NCBI RefSeq assembly: GCF_002607855.1
Contig: NZ_AWQQ01000047.1
Coordinates: 77,001-141,000 of the forward strand
Length of the DNA stretch: 64,000 bases
DNA from: Desulforamulus profundi
Lineage (GTDB): Bacteria > Bacillota_B > Desulfotomaculia > Desulfotomaculales > Desulfotomaculaceae
Direction: 5' to 3'
Shown: in pieces, positions 18,592 to 28,007 of the stretch
Layout of the letters: each line of letters opens with the position of its first letter
Numbering within the stretch: position 1 is the first letter of the stretch
Made by a program: the position numbers and the translations under genes
The notes under the pieces: generated by a model
What the model was told of the DNA's origin: nothing
Database searches by the model: none
What the model saw: the letters and a program-made list of their open reading frames with translations, nothing else

Positions 18592-19173
18592 TTAATTTAA
18601 TAGGCTTTCTGCCAAATTTAAGGATTCAAAGGCGCTGTCCCGGTCGGAACCGAGTATTATTTGAATAGATGTTCCGAGCAAAGCTCCAAGAACTAATTTA
18701 GCTACCGTTTGGGGAGAATATCCAAGATATCTTTTATTGATTTTCGTGTAGGTCAATAGGTTTCTTTCAATAATCTCCGTCAGCTCAGTAAATAAGCTGT
18801 CCAGTTGTTCTCTAAAAGACGGAATCCATAAAGCCTGTGCTATAAAATCAATAAAAAGTTTCAAAAGTTTTGGTTTATCCCTGATCAGTTCCTTAAAGAA
18901 CCTCACAAGGGACGCGAGCTTTTCTTTCTCACCCGTGACAGATTCTAAATTTCCTTCTATTTCATGTAAATATTGGAGTGTCATCATATTGATAACTTCA
19001 ATGAATAATTTTTCTTTATTCTTATAGTAGTATGTCAGTTGGCTTAACGCGACTCCGGCTTCCTCGGCAATATTTCGCATGGATACATTGGCATAGCCTC
19101 TTGTAGAAAGACATTCAAAGGCCGTTATAAGAATTTTCTCAGATGGGTTTGTTTTAACAGTCTTTTGTTGCAT
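18592..19173 (-). CDS. TetR/AcrR family regulator heading the island operon
   Basis: 193 residues. The HTH is NVSMRNIAEEAGVALSQLTY and YYKNKEKLF, a classic TetR DNA-binding domain; the C-terminal ligand domain is all-helical. GGAGGT precedes the ATG. Promoter (19211-19239) and palindrome (19193-19208) lie immediately upstream, so autorepression is likely. It is the first gene of an eight-gene minus-strand unit down to 13090. The inducing ligand could be a fatty acid or envelope-active compound; this is inference. Confidence 0.9.
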   Translation of the reverse strand: MQQKTVKTNPSEKILITAFECLSTRGYANVSMRNIAEEAGVALSQLTYYYKNKEKLFIEVINMMTLQYLHEIEGNLESVTGEKEKLASLVRFFKELIRDKPKLLKLFIDFIAQALWIPSFREQLDSLFTELTEIIERNLLTYTKINKRYLGYSPQTVAKLVLGALLGTSIQIILGSDRDSAFESLNLAESLLN

Positions 19174-19192
19174 GTGGCACCTCCAAAATCTT

Positions 19193-19208
19193 GGTCGTAC
19201 GTACGTCC
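19193..19208. promoter_or_regulatory. Near-perfect palindrome, likely operator of the adjacent TetR
   Basis: GGTCGTACGTACGTCC, with one mismatched pair, centred on ACGTACGT, just downstream of the -10 element and upstream of the Shine-Dalgarno. It is well placed to block transcription when bound. Confidence 0.65.
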
Positions 19209-19210
19209 TA

Positions 19211-19239
19211 ATTTTATTAAATTATTTTAGCAATGTCAA
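19211..19239 (-). promoter_or_regulatory. Sigma-70 promoter of the island's main operon
   Basis: On the minus strand: TTGACA (19234-19239), 17-bp spacer, TAAAAT (19211-19216), then the operator palindrome. A consensus -35 with near-consensus -10 predicts strong expression once derepressed. Confidence 0.75.
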
Positions 19240-19332
19240 GTAACCTGGCATTGATAATAACCGTACAGGGAGGAAACGTACCTCTTTGACATAACGCTGA
19301 CGAAAATGATTGATAAAGTTTCTCTAAAAAAA

Positions 19333-19378
19333 GGCCGCTCGGCTATACCGTTTTTAGGTATTGTCGAGCGGTCTTTTT
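19333..19378. terminator. Bidirectional terminator separating the transfer module from the cargo island
   Basis: GGCCGCTCG pairs with CGAGCGGTC and an inner CTATACC with GGTATTG. TTTTT follows on the plus strand and AAAAAAA (19326-19332) lies on the other side. It ends the long minus-strand transfer transcript 30 nt after the RadC-like gene and insulates the island promoter. Confidence 0.85.
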
Positions 19379-19407
19379 GGTATCGCACTATATTTAGAGT
19401 TCCGTCT

Positions 19408-20105
19408 TTAGCGGGTATTTTGAAATCTATTTCGCTTTTCTGCTATGGGTATTGCGCCTAATGCAACCGGTTCATAATTTGCTGGATCTTTGCAGTAGTC
19501 AGGCATGCTTCCTCTGTCTGCCATAGAAGAATAGTTTCCACCACCCACAATAATGTGATCCAAAACTTTGATCTCTAAAGGATGGAAAATATCCACAATT
19601 CTATGGGTCAACGCTTTATCTTCCGGGGAAAAATTCTGGGAGCCTCCGGGATGGTTGTGGGCCAGAATGACCGCATTGCAATCACAGGCCAAGGCGTACT
19701 TTAATATTTCTCTTGGATAAACGGCTGTCTGACCAACAGTTCCTTCTGACATGGTTTTTATTTCGATTACGTTATTGCTCCTATCTAAAAAAGCGACCAT
19801 AAATCGTTCTCTATCCTTCATTCCGCTTAAGAGGGCGTAAAAATATTGGCCTGCCGCAGTTGATGAATTGAAGGTAATTTTTTCATTGTTCTCATAGATT
19901 TTTAAAAGGTTGTAGGAGGCAATGAACTCGTTGAGCAGTCCGATCTTTTCGAGTTGCTTTTCATTTGGGTCCATAATGCGGGGATGCTCTAAGATATTAA
20001 AGGGGTTATTTTGTTTTACATACTGCTGAACCTTTTGTAGGGCAGACCTGTTAAAGTTGTCAGCCCTTGTAGAAATTTCTCGGTATGCCGTGTGTCTGAC
20101 CTCAT
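19408..20105 (-). CDS. radC: RadC/JAB-domain protein (frameshifted near its start)
   Basis: JAMM-motif protein found in many ICEs: HNHPGGSQNFSPED with an upstream acidic residue forms the metal site. The open frame begins at 19974, but clear coding (HTAYREISTRADNFNRSALQ, KVQQYVKQNNPFNILEHP) extends 5' to about 20098. ATG 20105, with AAAGGGGGCGG upstream, becomes the start if one G is added (ATGAGG|GTCAGA), giving 232 residues. Role in repair or DNA processing is unproven for this family. It is the last gene of the transfer operon. Confidence 0.8.
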
Positions 20106-20106
20106 A

Positions 20107-20343
20107 TTATATCCGCCCCCTTTTGTTGTCCAATATTTCAATCAGGGCTTGTATACTTTGCAGCTTCCCGGAAGTCTCAGGGGCTAAGTCCGCCGATTCA
20201 AGATGCTGAAAAAAGTTTTTGATTCCCGTGCGTTGAAAGCATTTCAGAATTCTTTCTTTGGTATCCCAGTCCAAGCCAAGCAATTCAGCCAGTGCATCCG
20301 CGCACTTTTTATATTCCAACTCCCTTAATGCTTCTAAATTCAT
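20107..20343 (-). CDS. Small ICE protein of unknown function
   Basis: 78 residues from ATG 20343 (MNLEALRELEYKKCADALAE), GGTGGAA upstream. It is helical, with LLGLDWDTKERILKCF. Its stop (TAA at 20107) nearly touches the RadC start at 20105, so the two are coupled. I do not recognise a named family; small proteins of this kind commonly accompany RadC in Firmicutes ICEs. Confidence 0.6.
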   Translation of the reverse strand: MNLEALRELEYKKCADALAELLGLDWDTKERILKCFQRTGIKNFFQHLESADLAPETSGKLQSIQALIEILDNKRGRI

Positions 20344-20467
20344 TCTTTCTTCCACCTTTCATATAATTTAGCACTAATAAAAAGCACGATGGCATGACAA
20401 CCAATCAATCGGCTATCGCACCGTTATCTTTTAGATGGTCGTCAGCAACTTTTTAATCAGCCAATAC

Positions 20468-21979
20468 TTACCATGCTGCCGTATAATTAGAGAAGTACAG
20501 CAGGGGGTCAACCCTTGTGCCGCCGACATAAACCTCAAAATGCAGATGCGGACCCGTGGACATTCCCGTGCTGCCCACGAAGCCGATGGTCTGGCCCTGC
20601 TTCACCGTTTGCCCGACACCGACGCTCATTTGGCTCATGTGGGCGTAAAGGGTCATGTTGCCGTTACCGTGGTCGATGATGATATAGTTTCCATAGCCGC
20701 CCGCATCGTAAGCTGCGGTTGCGACCGCGCCGTCCGCGGCGGCCAGTACCGCCGTTCCGTATCCCGCCCCGATGTCAATGCCGCTGTGGGTTTTGTAGAC
20801 GCCCAGGATGGGGTGCAGCCTGGTGCCAAAAAATGAAGTTACATAGTCACTAGCGGCGCTGGGCCAGATATAAAGGCCCTCCGCAATAACCTCCGTTCCG
20901 TCCCCTAGGTGTCTCAAACCCGTGATCAGGGCAATAAAATACTGGTCGTATTCGCCGCTCAGAAGCTCATCCAGCACTTCCCTCTGGTCGTCGTTAAAGC
21001 GATAGATTTCCGCCTGCTCCTCTGCAGTTCGCTGGGTGATGACGATATGCAGAACGCGTTCGTACCATGTTCCCCCGTCGCTGTCGGTATGCTTCACGGT
21101 TTCTATCCAGTGGTCAATTTCCGTCATATCCCAAAATACTTCCCGGATAAGGTCAACACGGGTCTGGTCAATGGTGAAAACATCCATGCCGTCGTCGGTC
21201 AGTGCGGTTTTGACGGCAAACACGGCTAGAATGTCTATCCAGATATTGCCCCGGCTGCCTCCGGTGCCGACGTACTGAACATCCAGCGTGTCCCAGGTGT
21301 TGTCGTTCTTGATGTCCTCTATCCGTTGGTTGTATTCCTCATTCACTTCCTGTATCACCACGGAGACGGGCGTTATCCCCGCATTTTTGTTCTCGTCGGA
21401 AAAGAGAAGGCCAAAGGGAGACGATAACAAGGCGGCCACGGCGATAATAATCAGGAACAGGGCAAGGACGGCCCCGCTTGAGCCCACAAGAGCGATTAGT
21501 CCTTTGGTCAGCACGGCGGCGGCTTTGACGGTCAGTTTCATCATATGAATAGTAAATTTGGCTGTGGCCCTTGCCGTCTGCGCCGCTTTAGCGGTGGCCC
21601 GCGCGGTTTTGGGGGCGGCTTTAGCCGTCGTCTGAGAGGTTTTTGCACCGGTCTTTGCGGTTTGCCCGGCGGTCTTGACCGATTTCCGCGCCGTTTTAAT
21701 GGTGCTCTTGACAGTTTCCTTTACCGCTTTGCTGCCGGACCGGGCGGATTGCCTGACGGTGCGGCCAATGCCGCCGATGCCGGTTTGGGCAGTATGCCGT
21801 GTCATATTTCCGTCTGATTTGAACACGGGACTTGGGATGGCCTGTGCGGTTTTGGCTTCCGCCGCCTGAATTTCTTTGTTTTGGGTAAACCGCGCCTTTG
21901 CCCGGCTCTGAACAAACCGGCGTTTAGCCAATTCGTTGGGCTTGGCCAGGGTATATTTTCGTTTACCTCTTTCCGTCAC
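20468..21979 (-). CDS. Transfer-associated M23 peptidoglycan peptidase with membrane anchor
   Basis: 503 residues. N-terminal 170: Ala/Thr/Lys-rich repeats of the TAKAAxKTARATAKAAQTAR kind, cytoplasmic. Residues about 170-192 (GAVLALFLIIIAVAALLSS) are a membrane span. The extracellular part ends in a LytM/M23 domain: FFGTRLHPILG, HSGIDIGAGYGTAV (HxxxD) and GPHLHFEVYV (HxH). It should open cell-wall peptidoglycan for the conjugation channel, the role of VirB1/CwlT-type proteins. The GTG start overlaps the upstream stop (GTGA). Confidence 0.88.
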   Translation of the reverse strand: MTERGKRKYTLAKPNELAKRRFVQSRAKARFTQNKEIQAAEAKTAQAIPSPVFKSDGNMTRHTAQTGIGGIGRTVRQSARSGSKAVKETVKSTIKTARKSVKTAGQTAKTGAKTSQTTAKAAPKTARATAKAAQTARATAKFTIHMMKLTVKAAAVLTKGLIALVGSSGAVLALFLIIIAVAALLSSPFGLLFSDENKNAGITPVSVVIQEVNEEYNQRIEDIKNDNTWDTLDVQYVGTGGSRGNIWIDILAVFAVKTALTDDGMDVFTIDQTRVDLIREVFWDMTEIDHWIETVKHTDSDGGTWYERVLHIVITQRTAEEQAEIYRFNDDQREVLDELLSGEYDQYFIALITGLRHLGDGTEVIAEGLYIWPSAASDYVTSFFGTRLHPILGVYKTHSGIDIGAGYGTAVLAAADGAVATAAYDAGGYGNYIIIDHGNGNMTLYAHMSQMSVGVGQTVKQGQTIGFVGSTGMSTGPHLHFEVYVGGTRVDPLLYFSNYTAAW

Positions 21980-22452
21980 TTTGAATGGGACGCTTTTCGC
22001 CGGGCTGATGGCTTGGCCTGCGCGGGAGATTTGGACTGTGCAGGTGCTTTTCCGGCCTTGAGCGAGGCAGTTTGCTTTCCTTGAGGGGAAACGGCGCTCC
22101 GGCGCGCTTGGGGACGTCCGGTTTCGGAAGGGGAGGGCTGCTCCGCCGCATATCCGTCGGCAGCATCGGTGTGATAGCTGTCCGAAGGGGAATTGCGGCG
22201 TTCCTTGATTTTTTGAACCGCCTTTTGGCCTTTCCGCCCCATCGTGTGAACAGCTTCATTACCGACCGTTTCCACATTTTCCTTTACCTTATCCTCGGCA
22301 TACGCCACATAGCTGTCGTGTTCCGGCCGCTGCGTCCGCTCGGCCTGATCCTTGGTACGAATGAAGGCGTTTTTCGCCCTGCGGGTCACATCGAGGCTTT
22401 TGTCCAGAGCCTTAATGTCCTTGACGGTGGCTTTGGTTTTGATGTCTTTCAA
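21976..22452 (-). CDS. Basic, repeat-rich ICE protein preceding the M23 peptidase
   Basis: 158 residues from a TTG at 22452 with GGAAGGAGG upstream (an in-frame TTG at 22461 lies too close to it). The N-terminal half is helical (LKDIKTKATVKDIKALDKSL); the C-terminal half is Lys/Ala/Ser/Gln-rich (SLKAGKAPAQSKSPAQAKPS). It runs straight into the peptidase gene by a 4-nt overlap, and in related elements both parts may form one polypeptide. No enzymatic motif is visible. Confidence 0.6.
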   Translation of the reverse strand: MKDIKTKATVKDIKALDKSLDVTRRAKNAFIRTKDQAERTQRPEHDSYVAYAEDKVKENVETVGNEAVHTMGRKGQKAVQKIKERRNSPSDSYHTDAADGYAAEQPSPSETGRPQARRSAVSPQGKQTASLKAGKAPAQSKSPAQAKPSARRKASHSK

Positions 22453-22485
22453 CGCGCCCAACCTCCTTCCAGGATTTACTGACTG

Positions 22486-22892
22486 CTACCGTGCCTTTAC
22501 GGAAAAATAGGGCGCGGGTCGCTCCAAACTCGGGCAATATTCGGGATAGCGCAGCCGGATTGCTTCAAAAAAGTAGGGGGCAAAGCCGCAGTCAAACAGC
22601 TCGTAGGGCGTGGAACGGTTTTCTTTTCCTTCCTCCGTCCAGCCGTTCCAGAGGTTGAAGGCCAGACGGCACAGGCGGCGGGTTCCGCCTGTCTGCCAGG
22701 CCGCCGTAAGGCCCTCCGGTTTGATGCCGTCCTCCTTGAAGTCAAAGAGGGCATGGATATTGCGCCTCGTTTCCGCGCAGATGCCCATTGCGTAAAAAAA
22801 GCCCGGTGATAGGCGTCGTTATTGCGGGTTTTGGTCAGCATTTGATTATAAAAAGCCTTGTGTTCCCTGTCTGCAAACCGGATGATTTCCAT
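22486..22892 (-). CDS. DUF6075 family protein (frameshifted)
   Basis: ATG 22892 (MEIIRFADREHKAFYNQMLT), AGGAGG upstream. After RNNDAYHRAFF the frame changes at a T7 run (A7 at 22794-22800 on plus); eight T's give FYAMGICAETRRNIHALFDF, then TAAWQTGGTRRLCRLAFNLW and STPYELFDCGFAPYFFEAIR. The restored 135 residues match DUF6075, a family of unknown function common between virB4 and the lytic transglycosylase/peptidase in Tn1549-like ICEs. Confidence 0.8.
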
Positions 22893-22964
22893 TGTGTTTT
22901 CCTCCTTCAAAGTAAATGAACGGCTGGCCGGAAAATTACGGCCAGCCGTTGGTGCTTGGCAGCT

Positions 22965-25303
22965 TCATTCAGCCTGGGCCTGTTCGCCCGGCTTGGTGGT
23001 CATCAGGTTGTAGAGCTTGGTGTTGCGCGGGAATTGGTCGGTGAAGGGCACCAGGGAACTGCCCACCTTGATCAGGCCGTTGCCTGCATCCACGTTGGTG
23101 ATATAGCTTAATTGCAGGTCGGAAATGTTCAGCAGCTTGGCCAACTCCATTCTGTCCGTGGAAGCCTGGTTGAGCATGACAATGAATTCGCTGTTGGCCA
23201 GCATGGTCCGGGCCGTATGGCTCTGTAAAAGATCGTCCACGTTCTGGGTGATCCCTGTGCAAAATGCGCCGTACTTACGCACCCGCTTCCAGAGGGTAAA
23301 CAGGAAGTTGGCGCTGTACTCATGCTGAAAGAGCAAGTAGATTTCATCAATAATAATGAAGGTGTTTTTTCCTTTGGCCCGGTTCTGGGTGATGCGGTTC
23401 AGAATGCTGTCCAATACGACCAGCATGCCGATGGGGAGAAGCTGCTTGCCTAAATCCAGAATGTCGTAGCAGATCAGGCGGCTGGTCACGTCCACGTTGG
23501 TGGCCTTGGCAAAGGTGTTCAGGCTGCCGGAAGTAAAAAGCTCGATGGCTAGGGCAATTTCTTGGGCCTCCGGCTCCGCCTGCTTTAAAAGCTCCCCATG
23601 GAAGTCCTGCAAGGTGGGCGTTTTCCCCTTGAAGTTGCTTTGCAGGTACTTCCGGTAGACATTGGCGGTGCAGCGGTCGATCAGGGATTTCTGCTTAGCA
23701 CCCAGGTTCTGGCCGCCGATAAGCTGCTCGCACAGGGACAGGACAAATTCGGATTTCAGGATGACCGGGTTTGCGCCATCTCCGTAATCCTTGCTCATGT
23801 CCATCGCGTTGATGTGGTTTTTGGAGGTGGCGGAGATGTGGACGATCTCGCCGCCCAGCGCCTTGACCAGCGACGAATACTCGCGCTCCGGGTCGATGAG
23901 GATGATGTCGTCGTCGCTGGCCAGCATCTGGTTGACGATTTCCCGCTTGGCCGTGAAGGATTTGCCGGAGCCGGAAACGCCCAAGATGAAAGAATTGCCA
24001 TTCAGCAATAATTTCCGGTTGGCGATAATCATATTTTTGCTGATAACGTTCTGGCCGTAGTAGATGCCGCCCTTGTGGGCGATTTCCTGCGCCCGGAAAG
24101 GGATGAACACCGCTGTGCTTTCGGTGGTCAGGGTCCGGATGGCGTGAATTTTGCGCAGGCCGTAGGGCAACACCGTGTTCAGGCCGTCCATTTGCTGCCA
24201 GGCCAGGGGAGAGAACTGGCACAGGTGCTTTCTGGCTGTGGTCAGCAAAGTTTCCGTGTCGCTGTCAAGCTGCTCTTTGCTGTCTGCGATATGCACCATT
24301 GTCAAAACGGCGAACATCATGCGCTGGTCGCGGGTGGTCAGGTCGTCCAGAAATTCTTTGCTCTCTTTTCTTTGCTGTTCCATGTCGTAAGGCACAACAG
24401 CGGAAAAATTATTATTTTGATTCTGTCTTCGTTGCCAGTTGGTGATGTTGGTTTCCACGCCCAGTAGCCGATTTTCCACCTCCCGCACGGCCTCGTCGGT
24501 GGGGATGGGGATGATGTCCAGGGACAGCATCATGCTGCGGTTTAAGTCGCACAGCTCGGCCACCATGCTGTCCTTGATGAAGCTGGCGTACTCTCGCAGA
24601 AAAATGACTCGTCCAAATCTGTTGCCCATGCGGAAATAATCGCGTTCAAACTCCAGGGTGTCGGGGCAGATGTAGTCCTTGAAGTCGTGTCCCTTGCGCA
24701 TGGTTTCGGACAGGTCGAAACGGAAAAACGTTTCCTCGCCGGAGCGGAAAAAGTCGTGCAGGATTCTCAGGCGGTCGGTGGCGTCCAACTCCGCGCATTT
24801 GGAACCCAGGTGGGAAAAGTGGGTGATCAGGTCCGTGCCGACACGGGAAAAGTAGTTTTGTGCCTCCTCGATGCTTTTTTCGCTACCGATACGGTGACGT
24901 ATTTGTCCTGCACGATGCTGTTCGCGCCGGTGGCCTTCTCCAAAAGCATCCGGTTGTATTCCCTGCGGTATTCGTCCAGGGGGTCCTCCCGGAGGGGGAT
25001 CAGAATGGAGTTTTCAAAGTCCGTCTTGTTCAGGTGGCGGTTGTTGATGGTGATTTTGGTGGTCGCGCCGCTGTCAAAGGAATTCAAAAGCTCCGAATAG
25101 GACAGAAACATTGCTTCCTTGTCCTCCTTGGAGGCCACGGCGTAATTGATGTCCTCGAAGCGAAAGGTCCGGGAAAACTTGTTTCCTACCTGAAAAATAC
25201 CGTCCGGCCAGATGGCGCGGATGGGGATGGCCTGCTGTACGCCTTTGGGGACGACAAACCTTTCCTTGTCCTGCTTCATGATTTTTTGCAGGGTTTTAAT
25301 CAT
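22965..25303 (-). CDS. virB4: VirB4-like conjugative transfer ATPase (frameshifted)
   Basis: Cytoplasmic ATPase that powers the type IV secretion channel. Walker A is GVSGSGKSFTAKRE; Walker B is TFIIIDEIYLLF; VDLLQSHTARTMLANSEFIV matches the conserved C-terminal section. The N-terminal 150 residues lie in another frame; adding one A to an A6 run (T6 at 24875-24880) joins TVSVAKKSIEEAQNYFSRVG and yields 779 residues. ATG 25303 overlaps the PrgI stop by 8 nt. Confidence 0.92.
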
Positions 25304-25661
25304 GGCCTTTCCATGCCTCCTTTTCACGTTTTTCCAGGGCGGGTTTCAGGGCTTCGTAATAGATGTTGGTCGGATGAAAGGTCAGGCGCTTGGGCAGGAG
25401 AAATTCCGACTTAAGGTAGGCCCAGAGAAATTGCTCCGCCGTCATGCCGTGGTATTGAATAAAACCGAGGGCGGCAAAGGGGGCGGCTCCCAGAATGCAC
25501 ATCCAGCTTACGGTTTCCGTCCCAAAAAACCTCCGCAAGCCAAAGTAGATGCCTATGGCCACTCCGATGGCCAGAACAGAAAAAATGAACTGCCGCATGG
25601 ACAGTCCAAAAAACAGGCTCTCGGTATAGTCCCGGATTTCCCGATTGATCTTGACTTCCAA
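25296..25661 (-). CDS. PrgI family (VirB3/TcpE-like) membrane protein
   Basis: 121 residues with two close membrane spans (FIFSVLAIGVAIGIYFGLRR and CILGAAPFAALGFIQYHGMT) and a family-typical N-terminus, VKINREIRDYTESLFFGLSM. PrgI proteins are inner-membrane parts of Gram-positive type IV secretion channels, always next to VirB4, as here. Confidence 0.88.
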   Translation of the reverse strand: MEVKINREIRDYTESLFFGLSMRQFIFSVLAIGVAIGIYFGLRRFFGTETVSWMCILGAAPFAALGFIQYHGMTAEQFLWAYLKSEFLLPKRLTFHPTNIYYEALKPALEKREKEAWKGHD

Positions 25662-25722
25662 AATATCATCACCTCCACAAAAAATAGCGCCTCTTTAACA
25701 AAGCGCCATCGGATTATCGGTC

Positions 25723-25920
25723 TTATCGTTCCTGCCGATTTTTCCTGTGCCGTTCTTGCTCCTTAGTTACCTTAACTACCAAGGCGTCAACCTTGCGGTT
25801 CTGCGCCATAAATGCCTCATCCTGGGTGAGGGGGATACCGTTTTTCAAGGCTTCCTCCCCAAGTTTGCGCAGTTTTTCTTGCTCTTTTTCCAGCTTGTCA
25901 TTGAGAGCCGCCTTTTTCAT
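25723..25920 (-). CDS. Small coiled-coil ICE protein
   Basis: 65 residues, Lys/Glu-rich helix (KLEKEQEKLRKLGEEALKNG). AAAGGAG lies 9 nt before ATG 25920 and favours it over ATG 25947. Ends RHRKNRQER. Not assigned to a family; it lies between PrgI and the next ORF, in the transfer operon. Confidence 0.55.
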   Translation of the reverse strand: MKKAALNDKLEKEQEKLRKLGEEALKNGIPLTQDEAFMAQNRKVDALVVKVTKEQERHRKNRQER

Positions 25921-25956
25921 AGCCGAAATCTCCTTTGCCTGATTCATTTATCATTA

Positions 25957-26540
25957 TCACCGTGCCCCGGTATCCCGCTGCGGAGCTTTCGGCTGCAATT
26001 CCGTCGGTCTCCTGCCGTCAAGGGGCTTGACAAAATCAACATAGTTCACGGCATAGATGGCATTGTCGTTTAGCTGCCGTTGCCATGCGCCCTCCCGCGG
26101 CGACCAGTGAAAGCCCTTGCGCTTCAAAACGGAACATCTTTCTTTGTCCGGCCTTTCGTCGAAAAAAAGCTGCAAGCGATTGATGTCATTGTTGACTACC
26201 GCCTCGCCGCCCGCAAACTTCCATCCCACAAAACCAACCTCCCGGTGTCTTTCAAGCTCATTGATCCGCTGCTTGATCCGTTTTATCTCGGAATTGTTGT
26301 TGGTCAGCTCATAGCTTGCAAACGGCTGCTTATCCCACGAATAAGACGAGCTTTCGATTTTCGCGTCAATTTTCGCGGCCATCTCGTCCGATACAGCGGG
26401 GCAGCCTGGCACGTGCCGAACTTTCGGTAATAGGCGTTGACCTCTTTCATATACGCCTGCCGTTTCTCGCAGGCTTCCAGCTTCGTGTTCAGCTTTTCCA
26501 GAGCGTTGGGATCGCTGCTTGAAATCGCTTTACTACTCAT
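25957..26540 (-). CDS. ICE protein with GFHWSPREGAWQRQL motif (frameshifted)
   Basis: Begins MSSKAISSSDPNALEKLNTK at 26540. After YYRKFGTCQ one G is missing near 26406-26408; with it the protein continues GCPAVSDEMAAKIDAKIESS and ends LQPKAPQRDTGAR, 194 residues. The C-terminal RKGFHWSPREGAWQRQLND resembles the tail of DUF3560-type proteins common in conjugative elements. Cys-x2-Cys (TCQGC) may bind a metal. Function unknown. Confidence 0.65.
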
Positions 26541-26563
26541 TTTGTTTTCCTCCCATCCAAAAA

Positions 26564-27403
26564 TTATAATCCCATCATCTCTCGCACCACCCGGTCGGCC
26601 ATCTTCACCGCACCGACCAATATCAGCATGTTGAAAACCAGCTCCCCGATATAGCTCCACACCATCGTCACGGCGCTGGCGCTGGCGTCCACCACCGGAG
26701 GGGCGGCCGCAAAGACGGAAAAGATAACGCAGGCCAGGACGATGATGACCCCCTCCAGGCAGACGGCGGCATAGCTTTTGAGAAAGGCTTTGCCGATGCT
26801 CTGGCTGGGCTCCCCGGCAAAGGAGGCCAAAGGTACGGGGGCAATGGCGGTATATAAGAATAATTTGAAAAAACGACCGTACACCGACAGGATCATAATG
26901 AAGGACAGCACCGTGATGAACAGGCTGCCGATGATCGTCACCGCCCACAGGGGGATGCTCGCCAAGAAGCTGCACTCCTCGACGGCCTGCACGATGGCCT
27001 GCGGCAAAACGGCTTGGCTGGTGGTGCCGAAACCCGCGCTGCTCATGATGGTGGAGATGATCCCCTGGGCAATGTTAAAGAGCGCCATCATCAGTTCCAA
27101 TCCATAGGTCACCACGCCTTTCGCCAAAGCGAAGCGGATGAACAGCTTCAGGGCGTGTTCCGGCTTTTTCACCTCCGCAAAGCTGCCGCAGGTCTTGACC
27201 ACGCCGATCACAAAAAACAATACCAGCAGTGCCAGGCCAATAGCCTGCAGCGCGCCGTGGATGTCGGCAATGACGTGCCAGATGCCGCCGCCCCGGAATT
27301 CCGTGGGGGACTGGGTGACAAGCTGCCAGATTTCCGCCAGCTTTTCGTTCCAGGTTCCCAGGGCGTTGTTCAGGTTCTCAATCACCCAGTTGCCGTTTTC
27401 CAA
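26564..27403 (-). CDS. TrbL/VirB6-like conjugal transfer membrane protein
   Basis: 279 residues, six or so membrane helices, starting at TTG 27403 after GAGGTGAG. LTFRGGGIWHVIADIHGALQ-type N-terminus and the central TIIGSLFITVLSFIMILSVY and FFKLFLYTAIAPVPLASFAG segments fit the polytopic channel proteins (VirB6/TrbL, CD1112-like) of Tn1549-type ICEs. It forms the membrane pore with PrgI and VirB4. Confidence 0.88.
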   Translation of the reverse strand: MENGNWVIENLNNALGTWNEKLAEIWQLVTQSPTEFRGGGIWHVIADIHGALQAIGLALLVLFFVIGVVKTCGSFAEVKKPEHALKLFIRFALAKGVVTYGLELMMALFNIAQGIISTIMSSAGFGTTSQAVLPQAIVQAVEECSFLASIPLWAVTIIGSLFITVLSFIMILSVYGRFFKLFLYTAIAPVPLASFAGEPSQSIGKAFLKSYAAVCLEGVIIVLACVIFSVFAAAPPVVDASASAVTMVWSYIGELVFNMLILVGAVKMADRVVREMMGL

Positions 27404-27424
27404 ATAAACTCACCTCGTTCCCAA

Positions 27425-27457
27425 AGCAAAGCCCGCGTTTCATGCGCGGGCTTTGCT
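27425..27457. other. Intercistronic hairpin overlapping a stop codon
   Basis: AGCAAAGCCCGCG / CGCGGGCTTTGCT, 13 bp perfect, 7-nt loop. It contains the stop (27440-27442) of the gene at 27440-27693. No T-tract on either side, so it is more likely an mRNA processing or stability element than a terminator. Confidence 0.5.
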
Positions 27458-27693
27458 CCTGTGATCGTTACCGGCATGGCTCGTCCTGCCGGGCTTTTTG
27501 TCCTTGATGACGCCATACTTGTCGTCCACATAGAAATGATTGACAAAGGGGTTGTAGATCGCATGGCACTTGACGCCGTTATATTCGGCAAGATAATCGT
27601 TGTCGCCCAGCCGTCCCAGGATGGTGCTTCCCGCAGTTCGCCGTCCAGGGAATGAATGTGCATGTTTTCAATGATCGGGAATTTGTTAAACAT
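27440..27693 (-). CDS. Small conserved ICE protein between Maff2 and TrbL (frameshifted)
   Basis: Starts MFNKFPIIENMHIHSLDGEL at 27693, nine nt after AGGAGG. One base is missing near 27630; with it the frame gives TILGRLGDNDYLAEYNGVKC, HAIYNPFVNHFYVDDKYGVI, ending GNDHRSKARA, 84 residues. The pattern is familiar from Tn1549-like transfer regions (tentatively DUF6329-like). No catalytic motif seen. Confidence 0.65.
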
Positions 27694-27698
27694 GGCCA

Positions 27699-28007
27699 TC
27701 AACCTCCTGTGATGAGATTAAGGATTTCCTTGGCAAAGGTGATGATGACGCCGCCCGCCAGGGTCAGAAAGCCGTTGGCCCGCTGGCTCGGGTCGTGGGA
27801 TTTCAGCGACAGGCCGATTTGCACAATGCCGAAGCCCAGCAGGATCAGCCCGATGGCGCGGATTAGCCCGAAGATAAATTCGGACAGGTTGTTGACCACC
27901 TGAAGCGGATCGTTTGCCGCGTATGCGGGAACGGCGAAAAGGGTCAGCATCAGCGCCAGTACGCAGCAAACGGCAAAAACCCTTTTGATTTTTCCAAACA
28001 TTTTCAT
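27699..28007 (-). CDS. Maff2 family mobile-element membrane protein
   Basis: 102 residues from ATG 28007 (MKMFGKIKRVFAVCCVLALM), AGGAGG upstream. A signal peptide with cleavage near VPAYA|ANDPLQ is followed by two hydrophobic helices (IFGLIRAIGLILLGFGIVQI and GFLTLAGGVIITFAKEI). Fits Maff2 (PF12750), a small VirB2-like pilin/channel candidate of Tn1549-type elements. Confidence 0.88.
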   Translation of the reverse strand: MKMFGKIKRVFAVCCVLALMLTLFAVPAYAANDPLQVVNNLSEFIFGLIRAIGLILLGFGIVQIGLSLKSHDPSQRANGFLTLAGGVIITFAKEILNLITGG

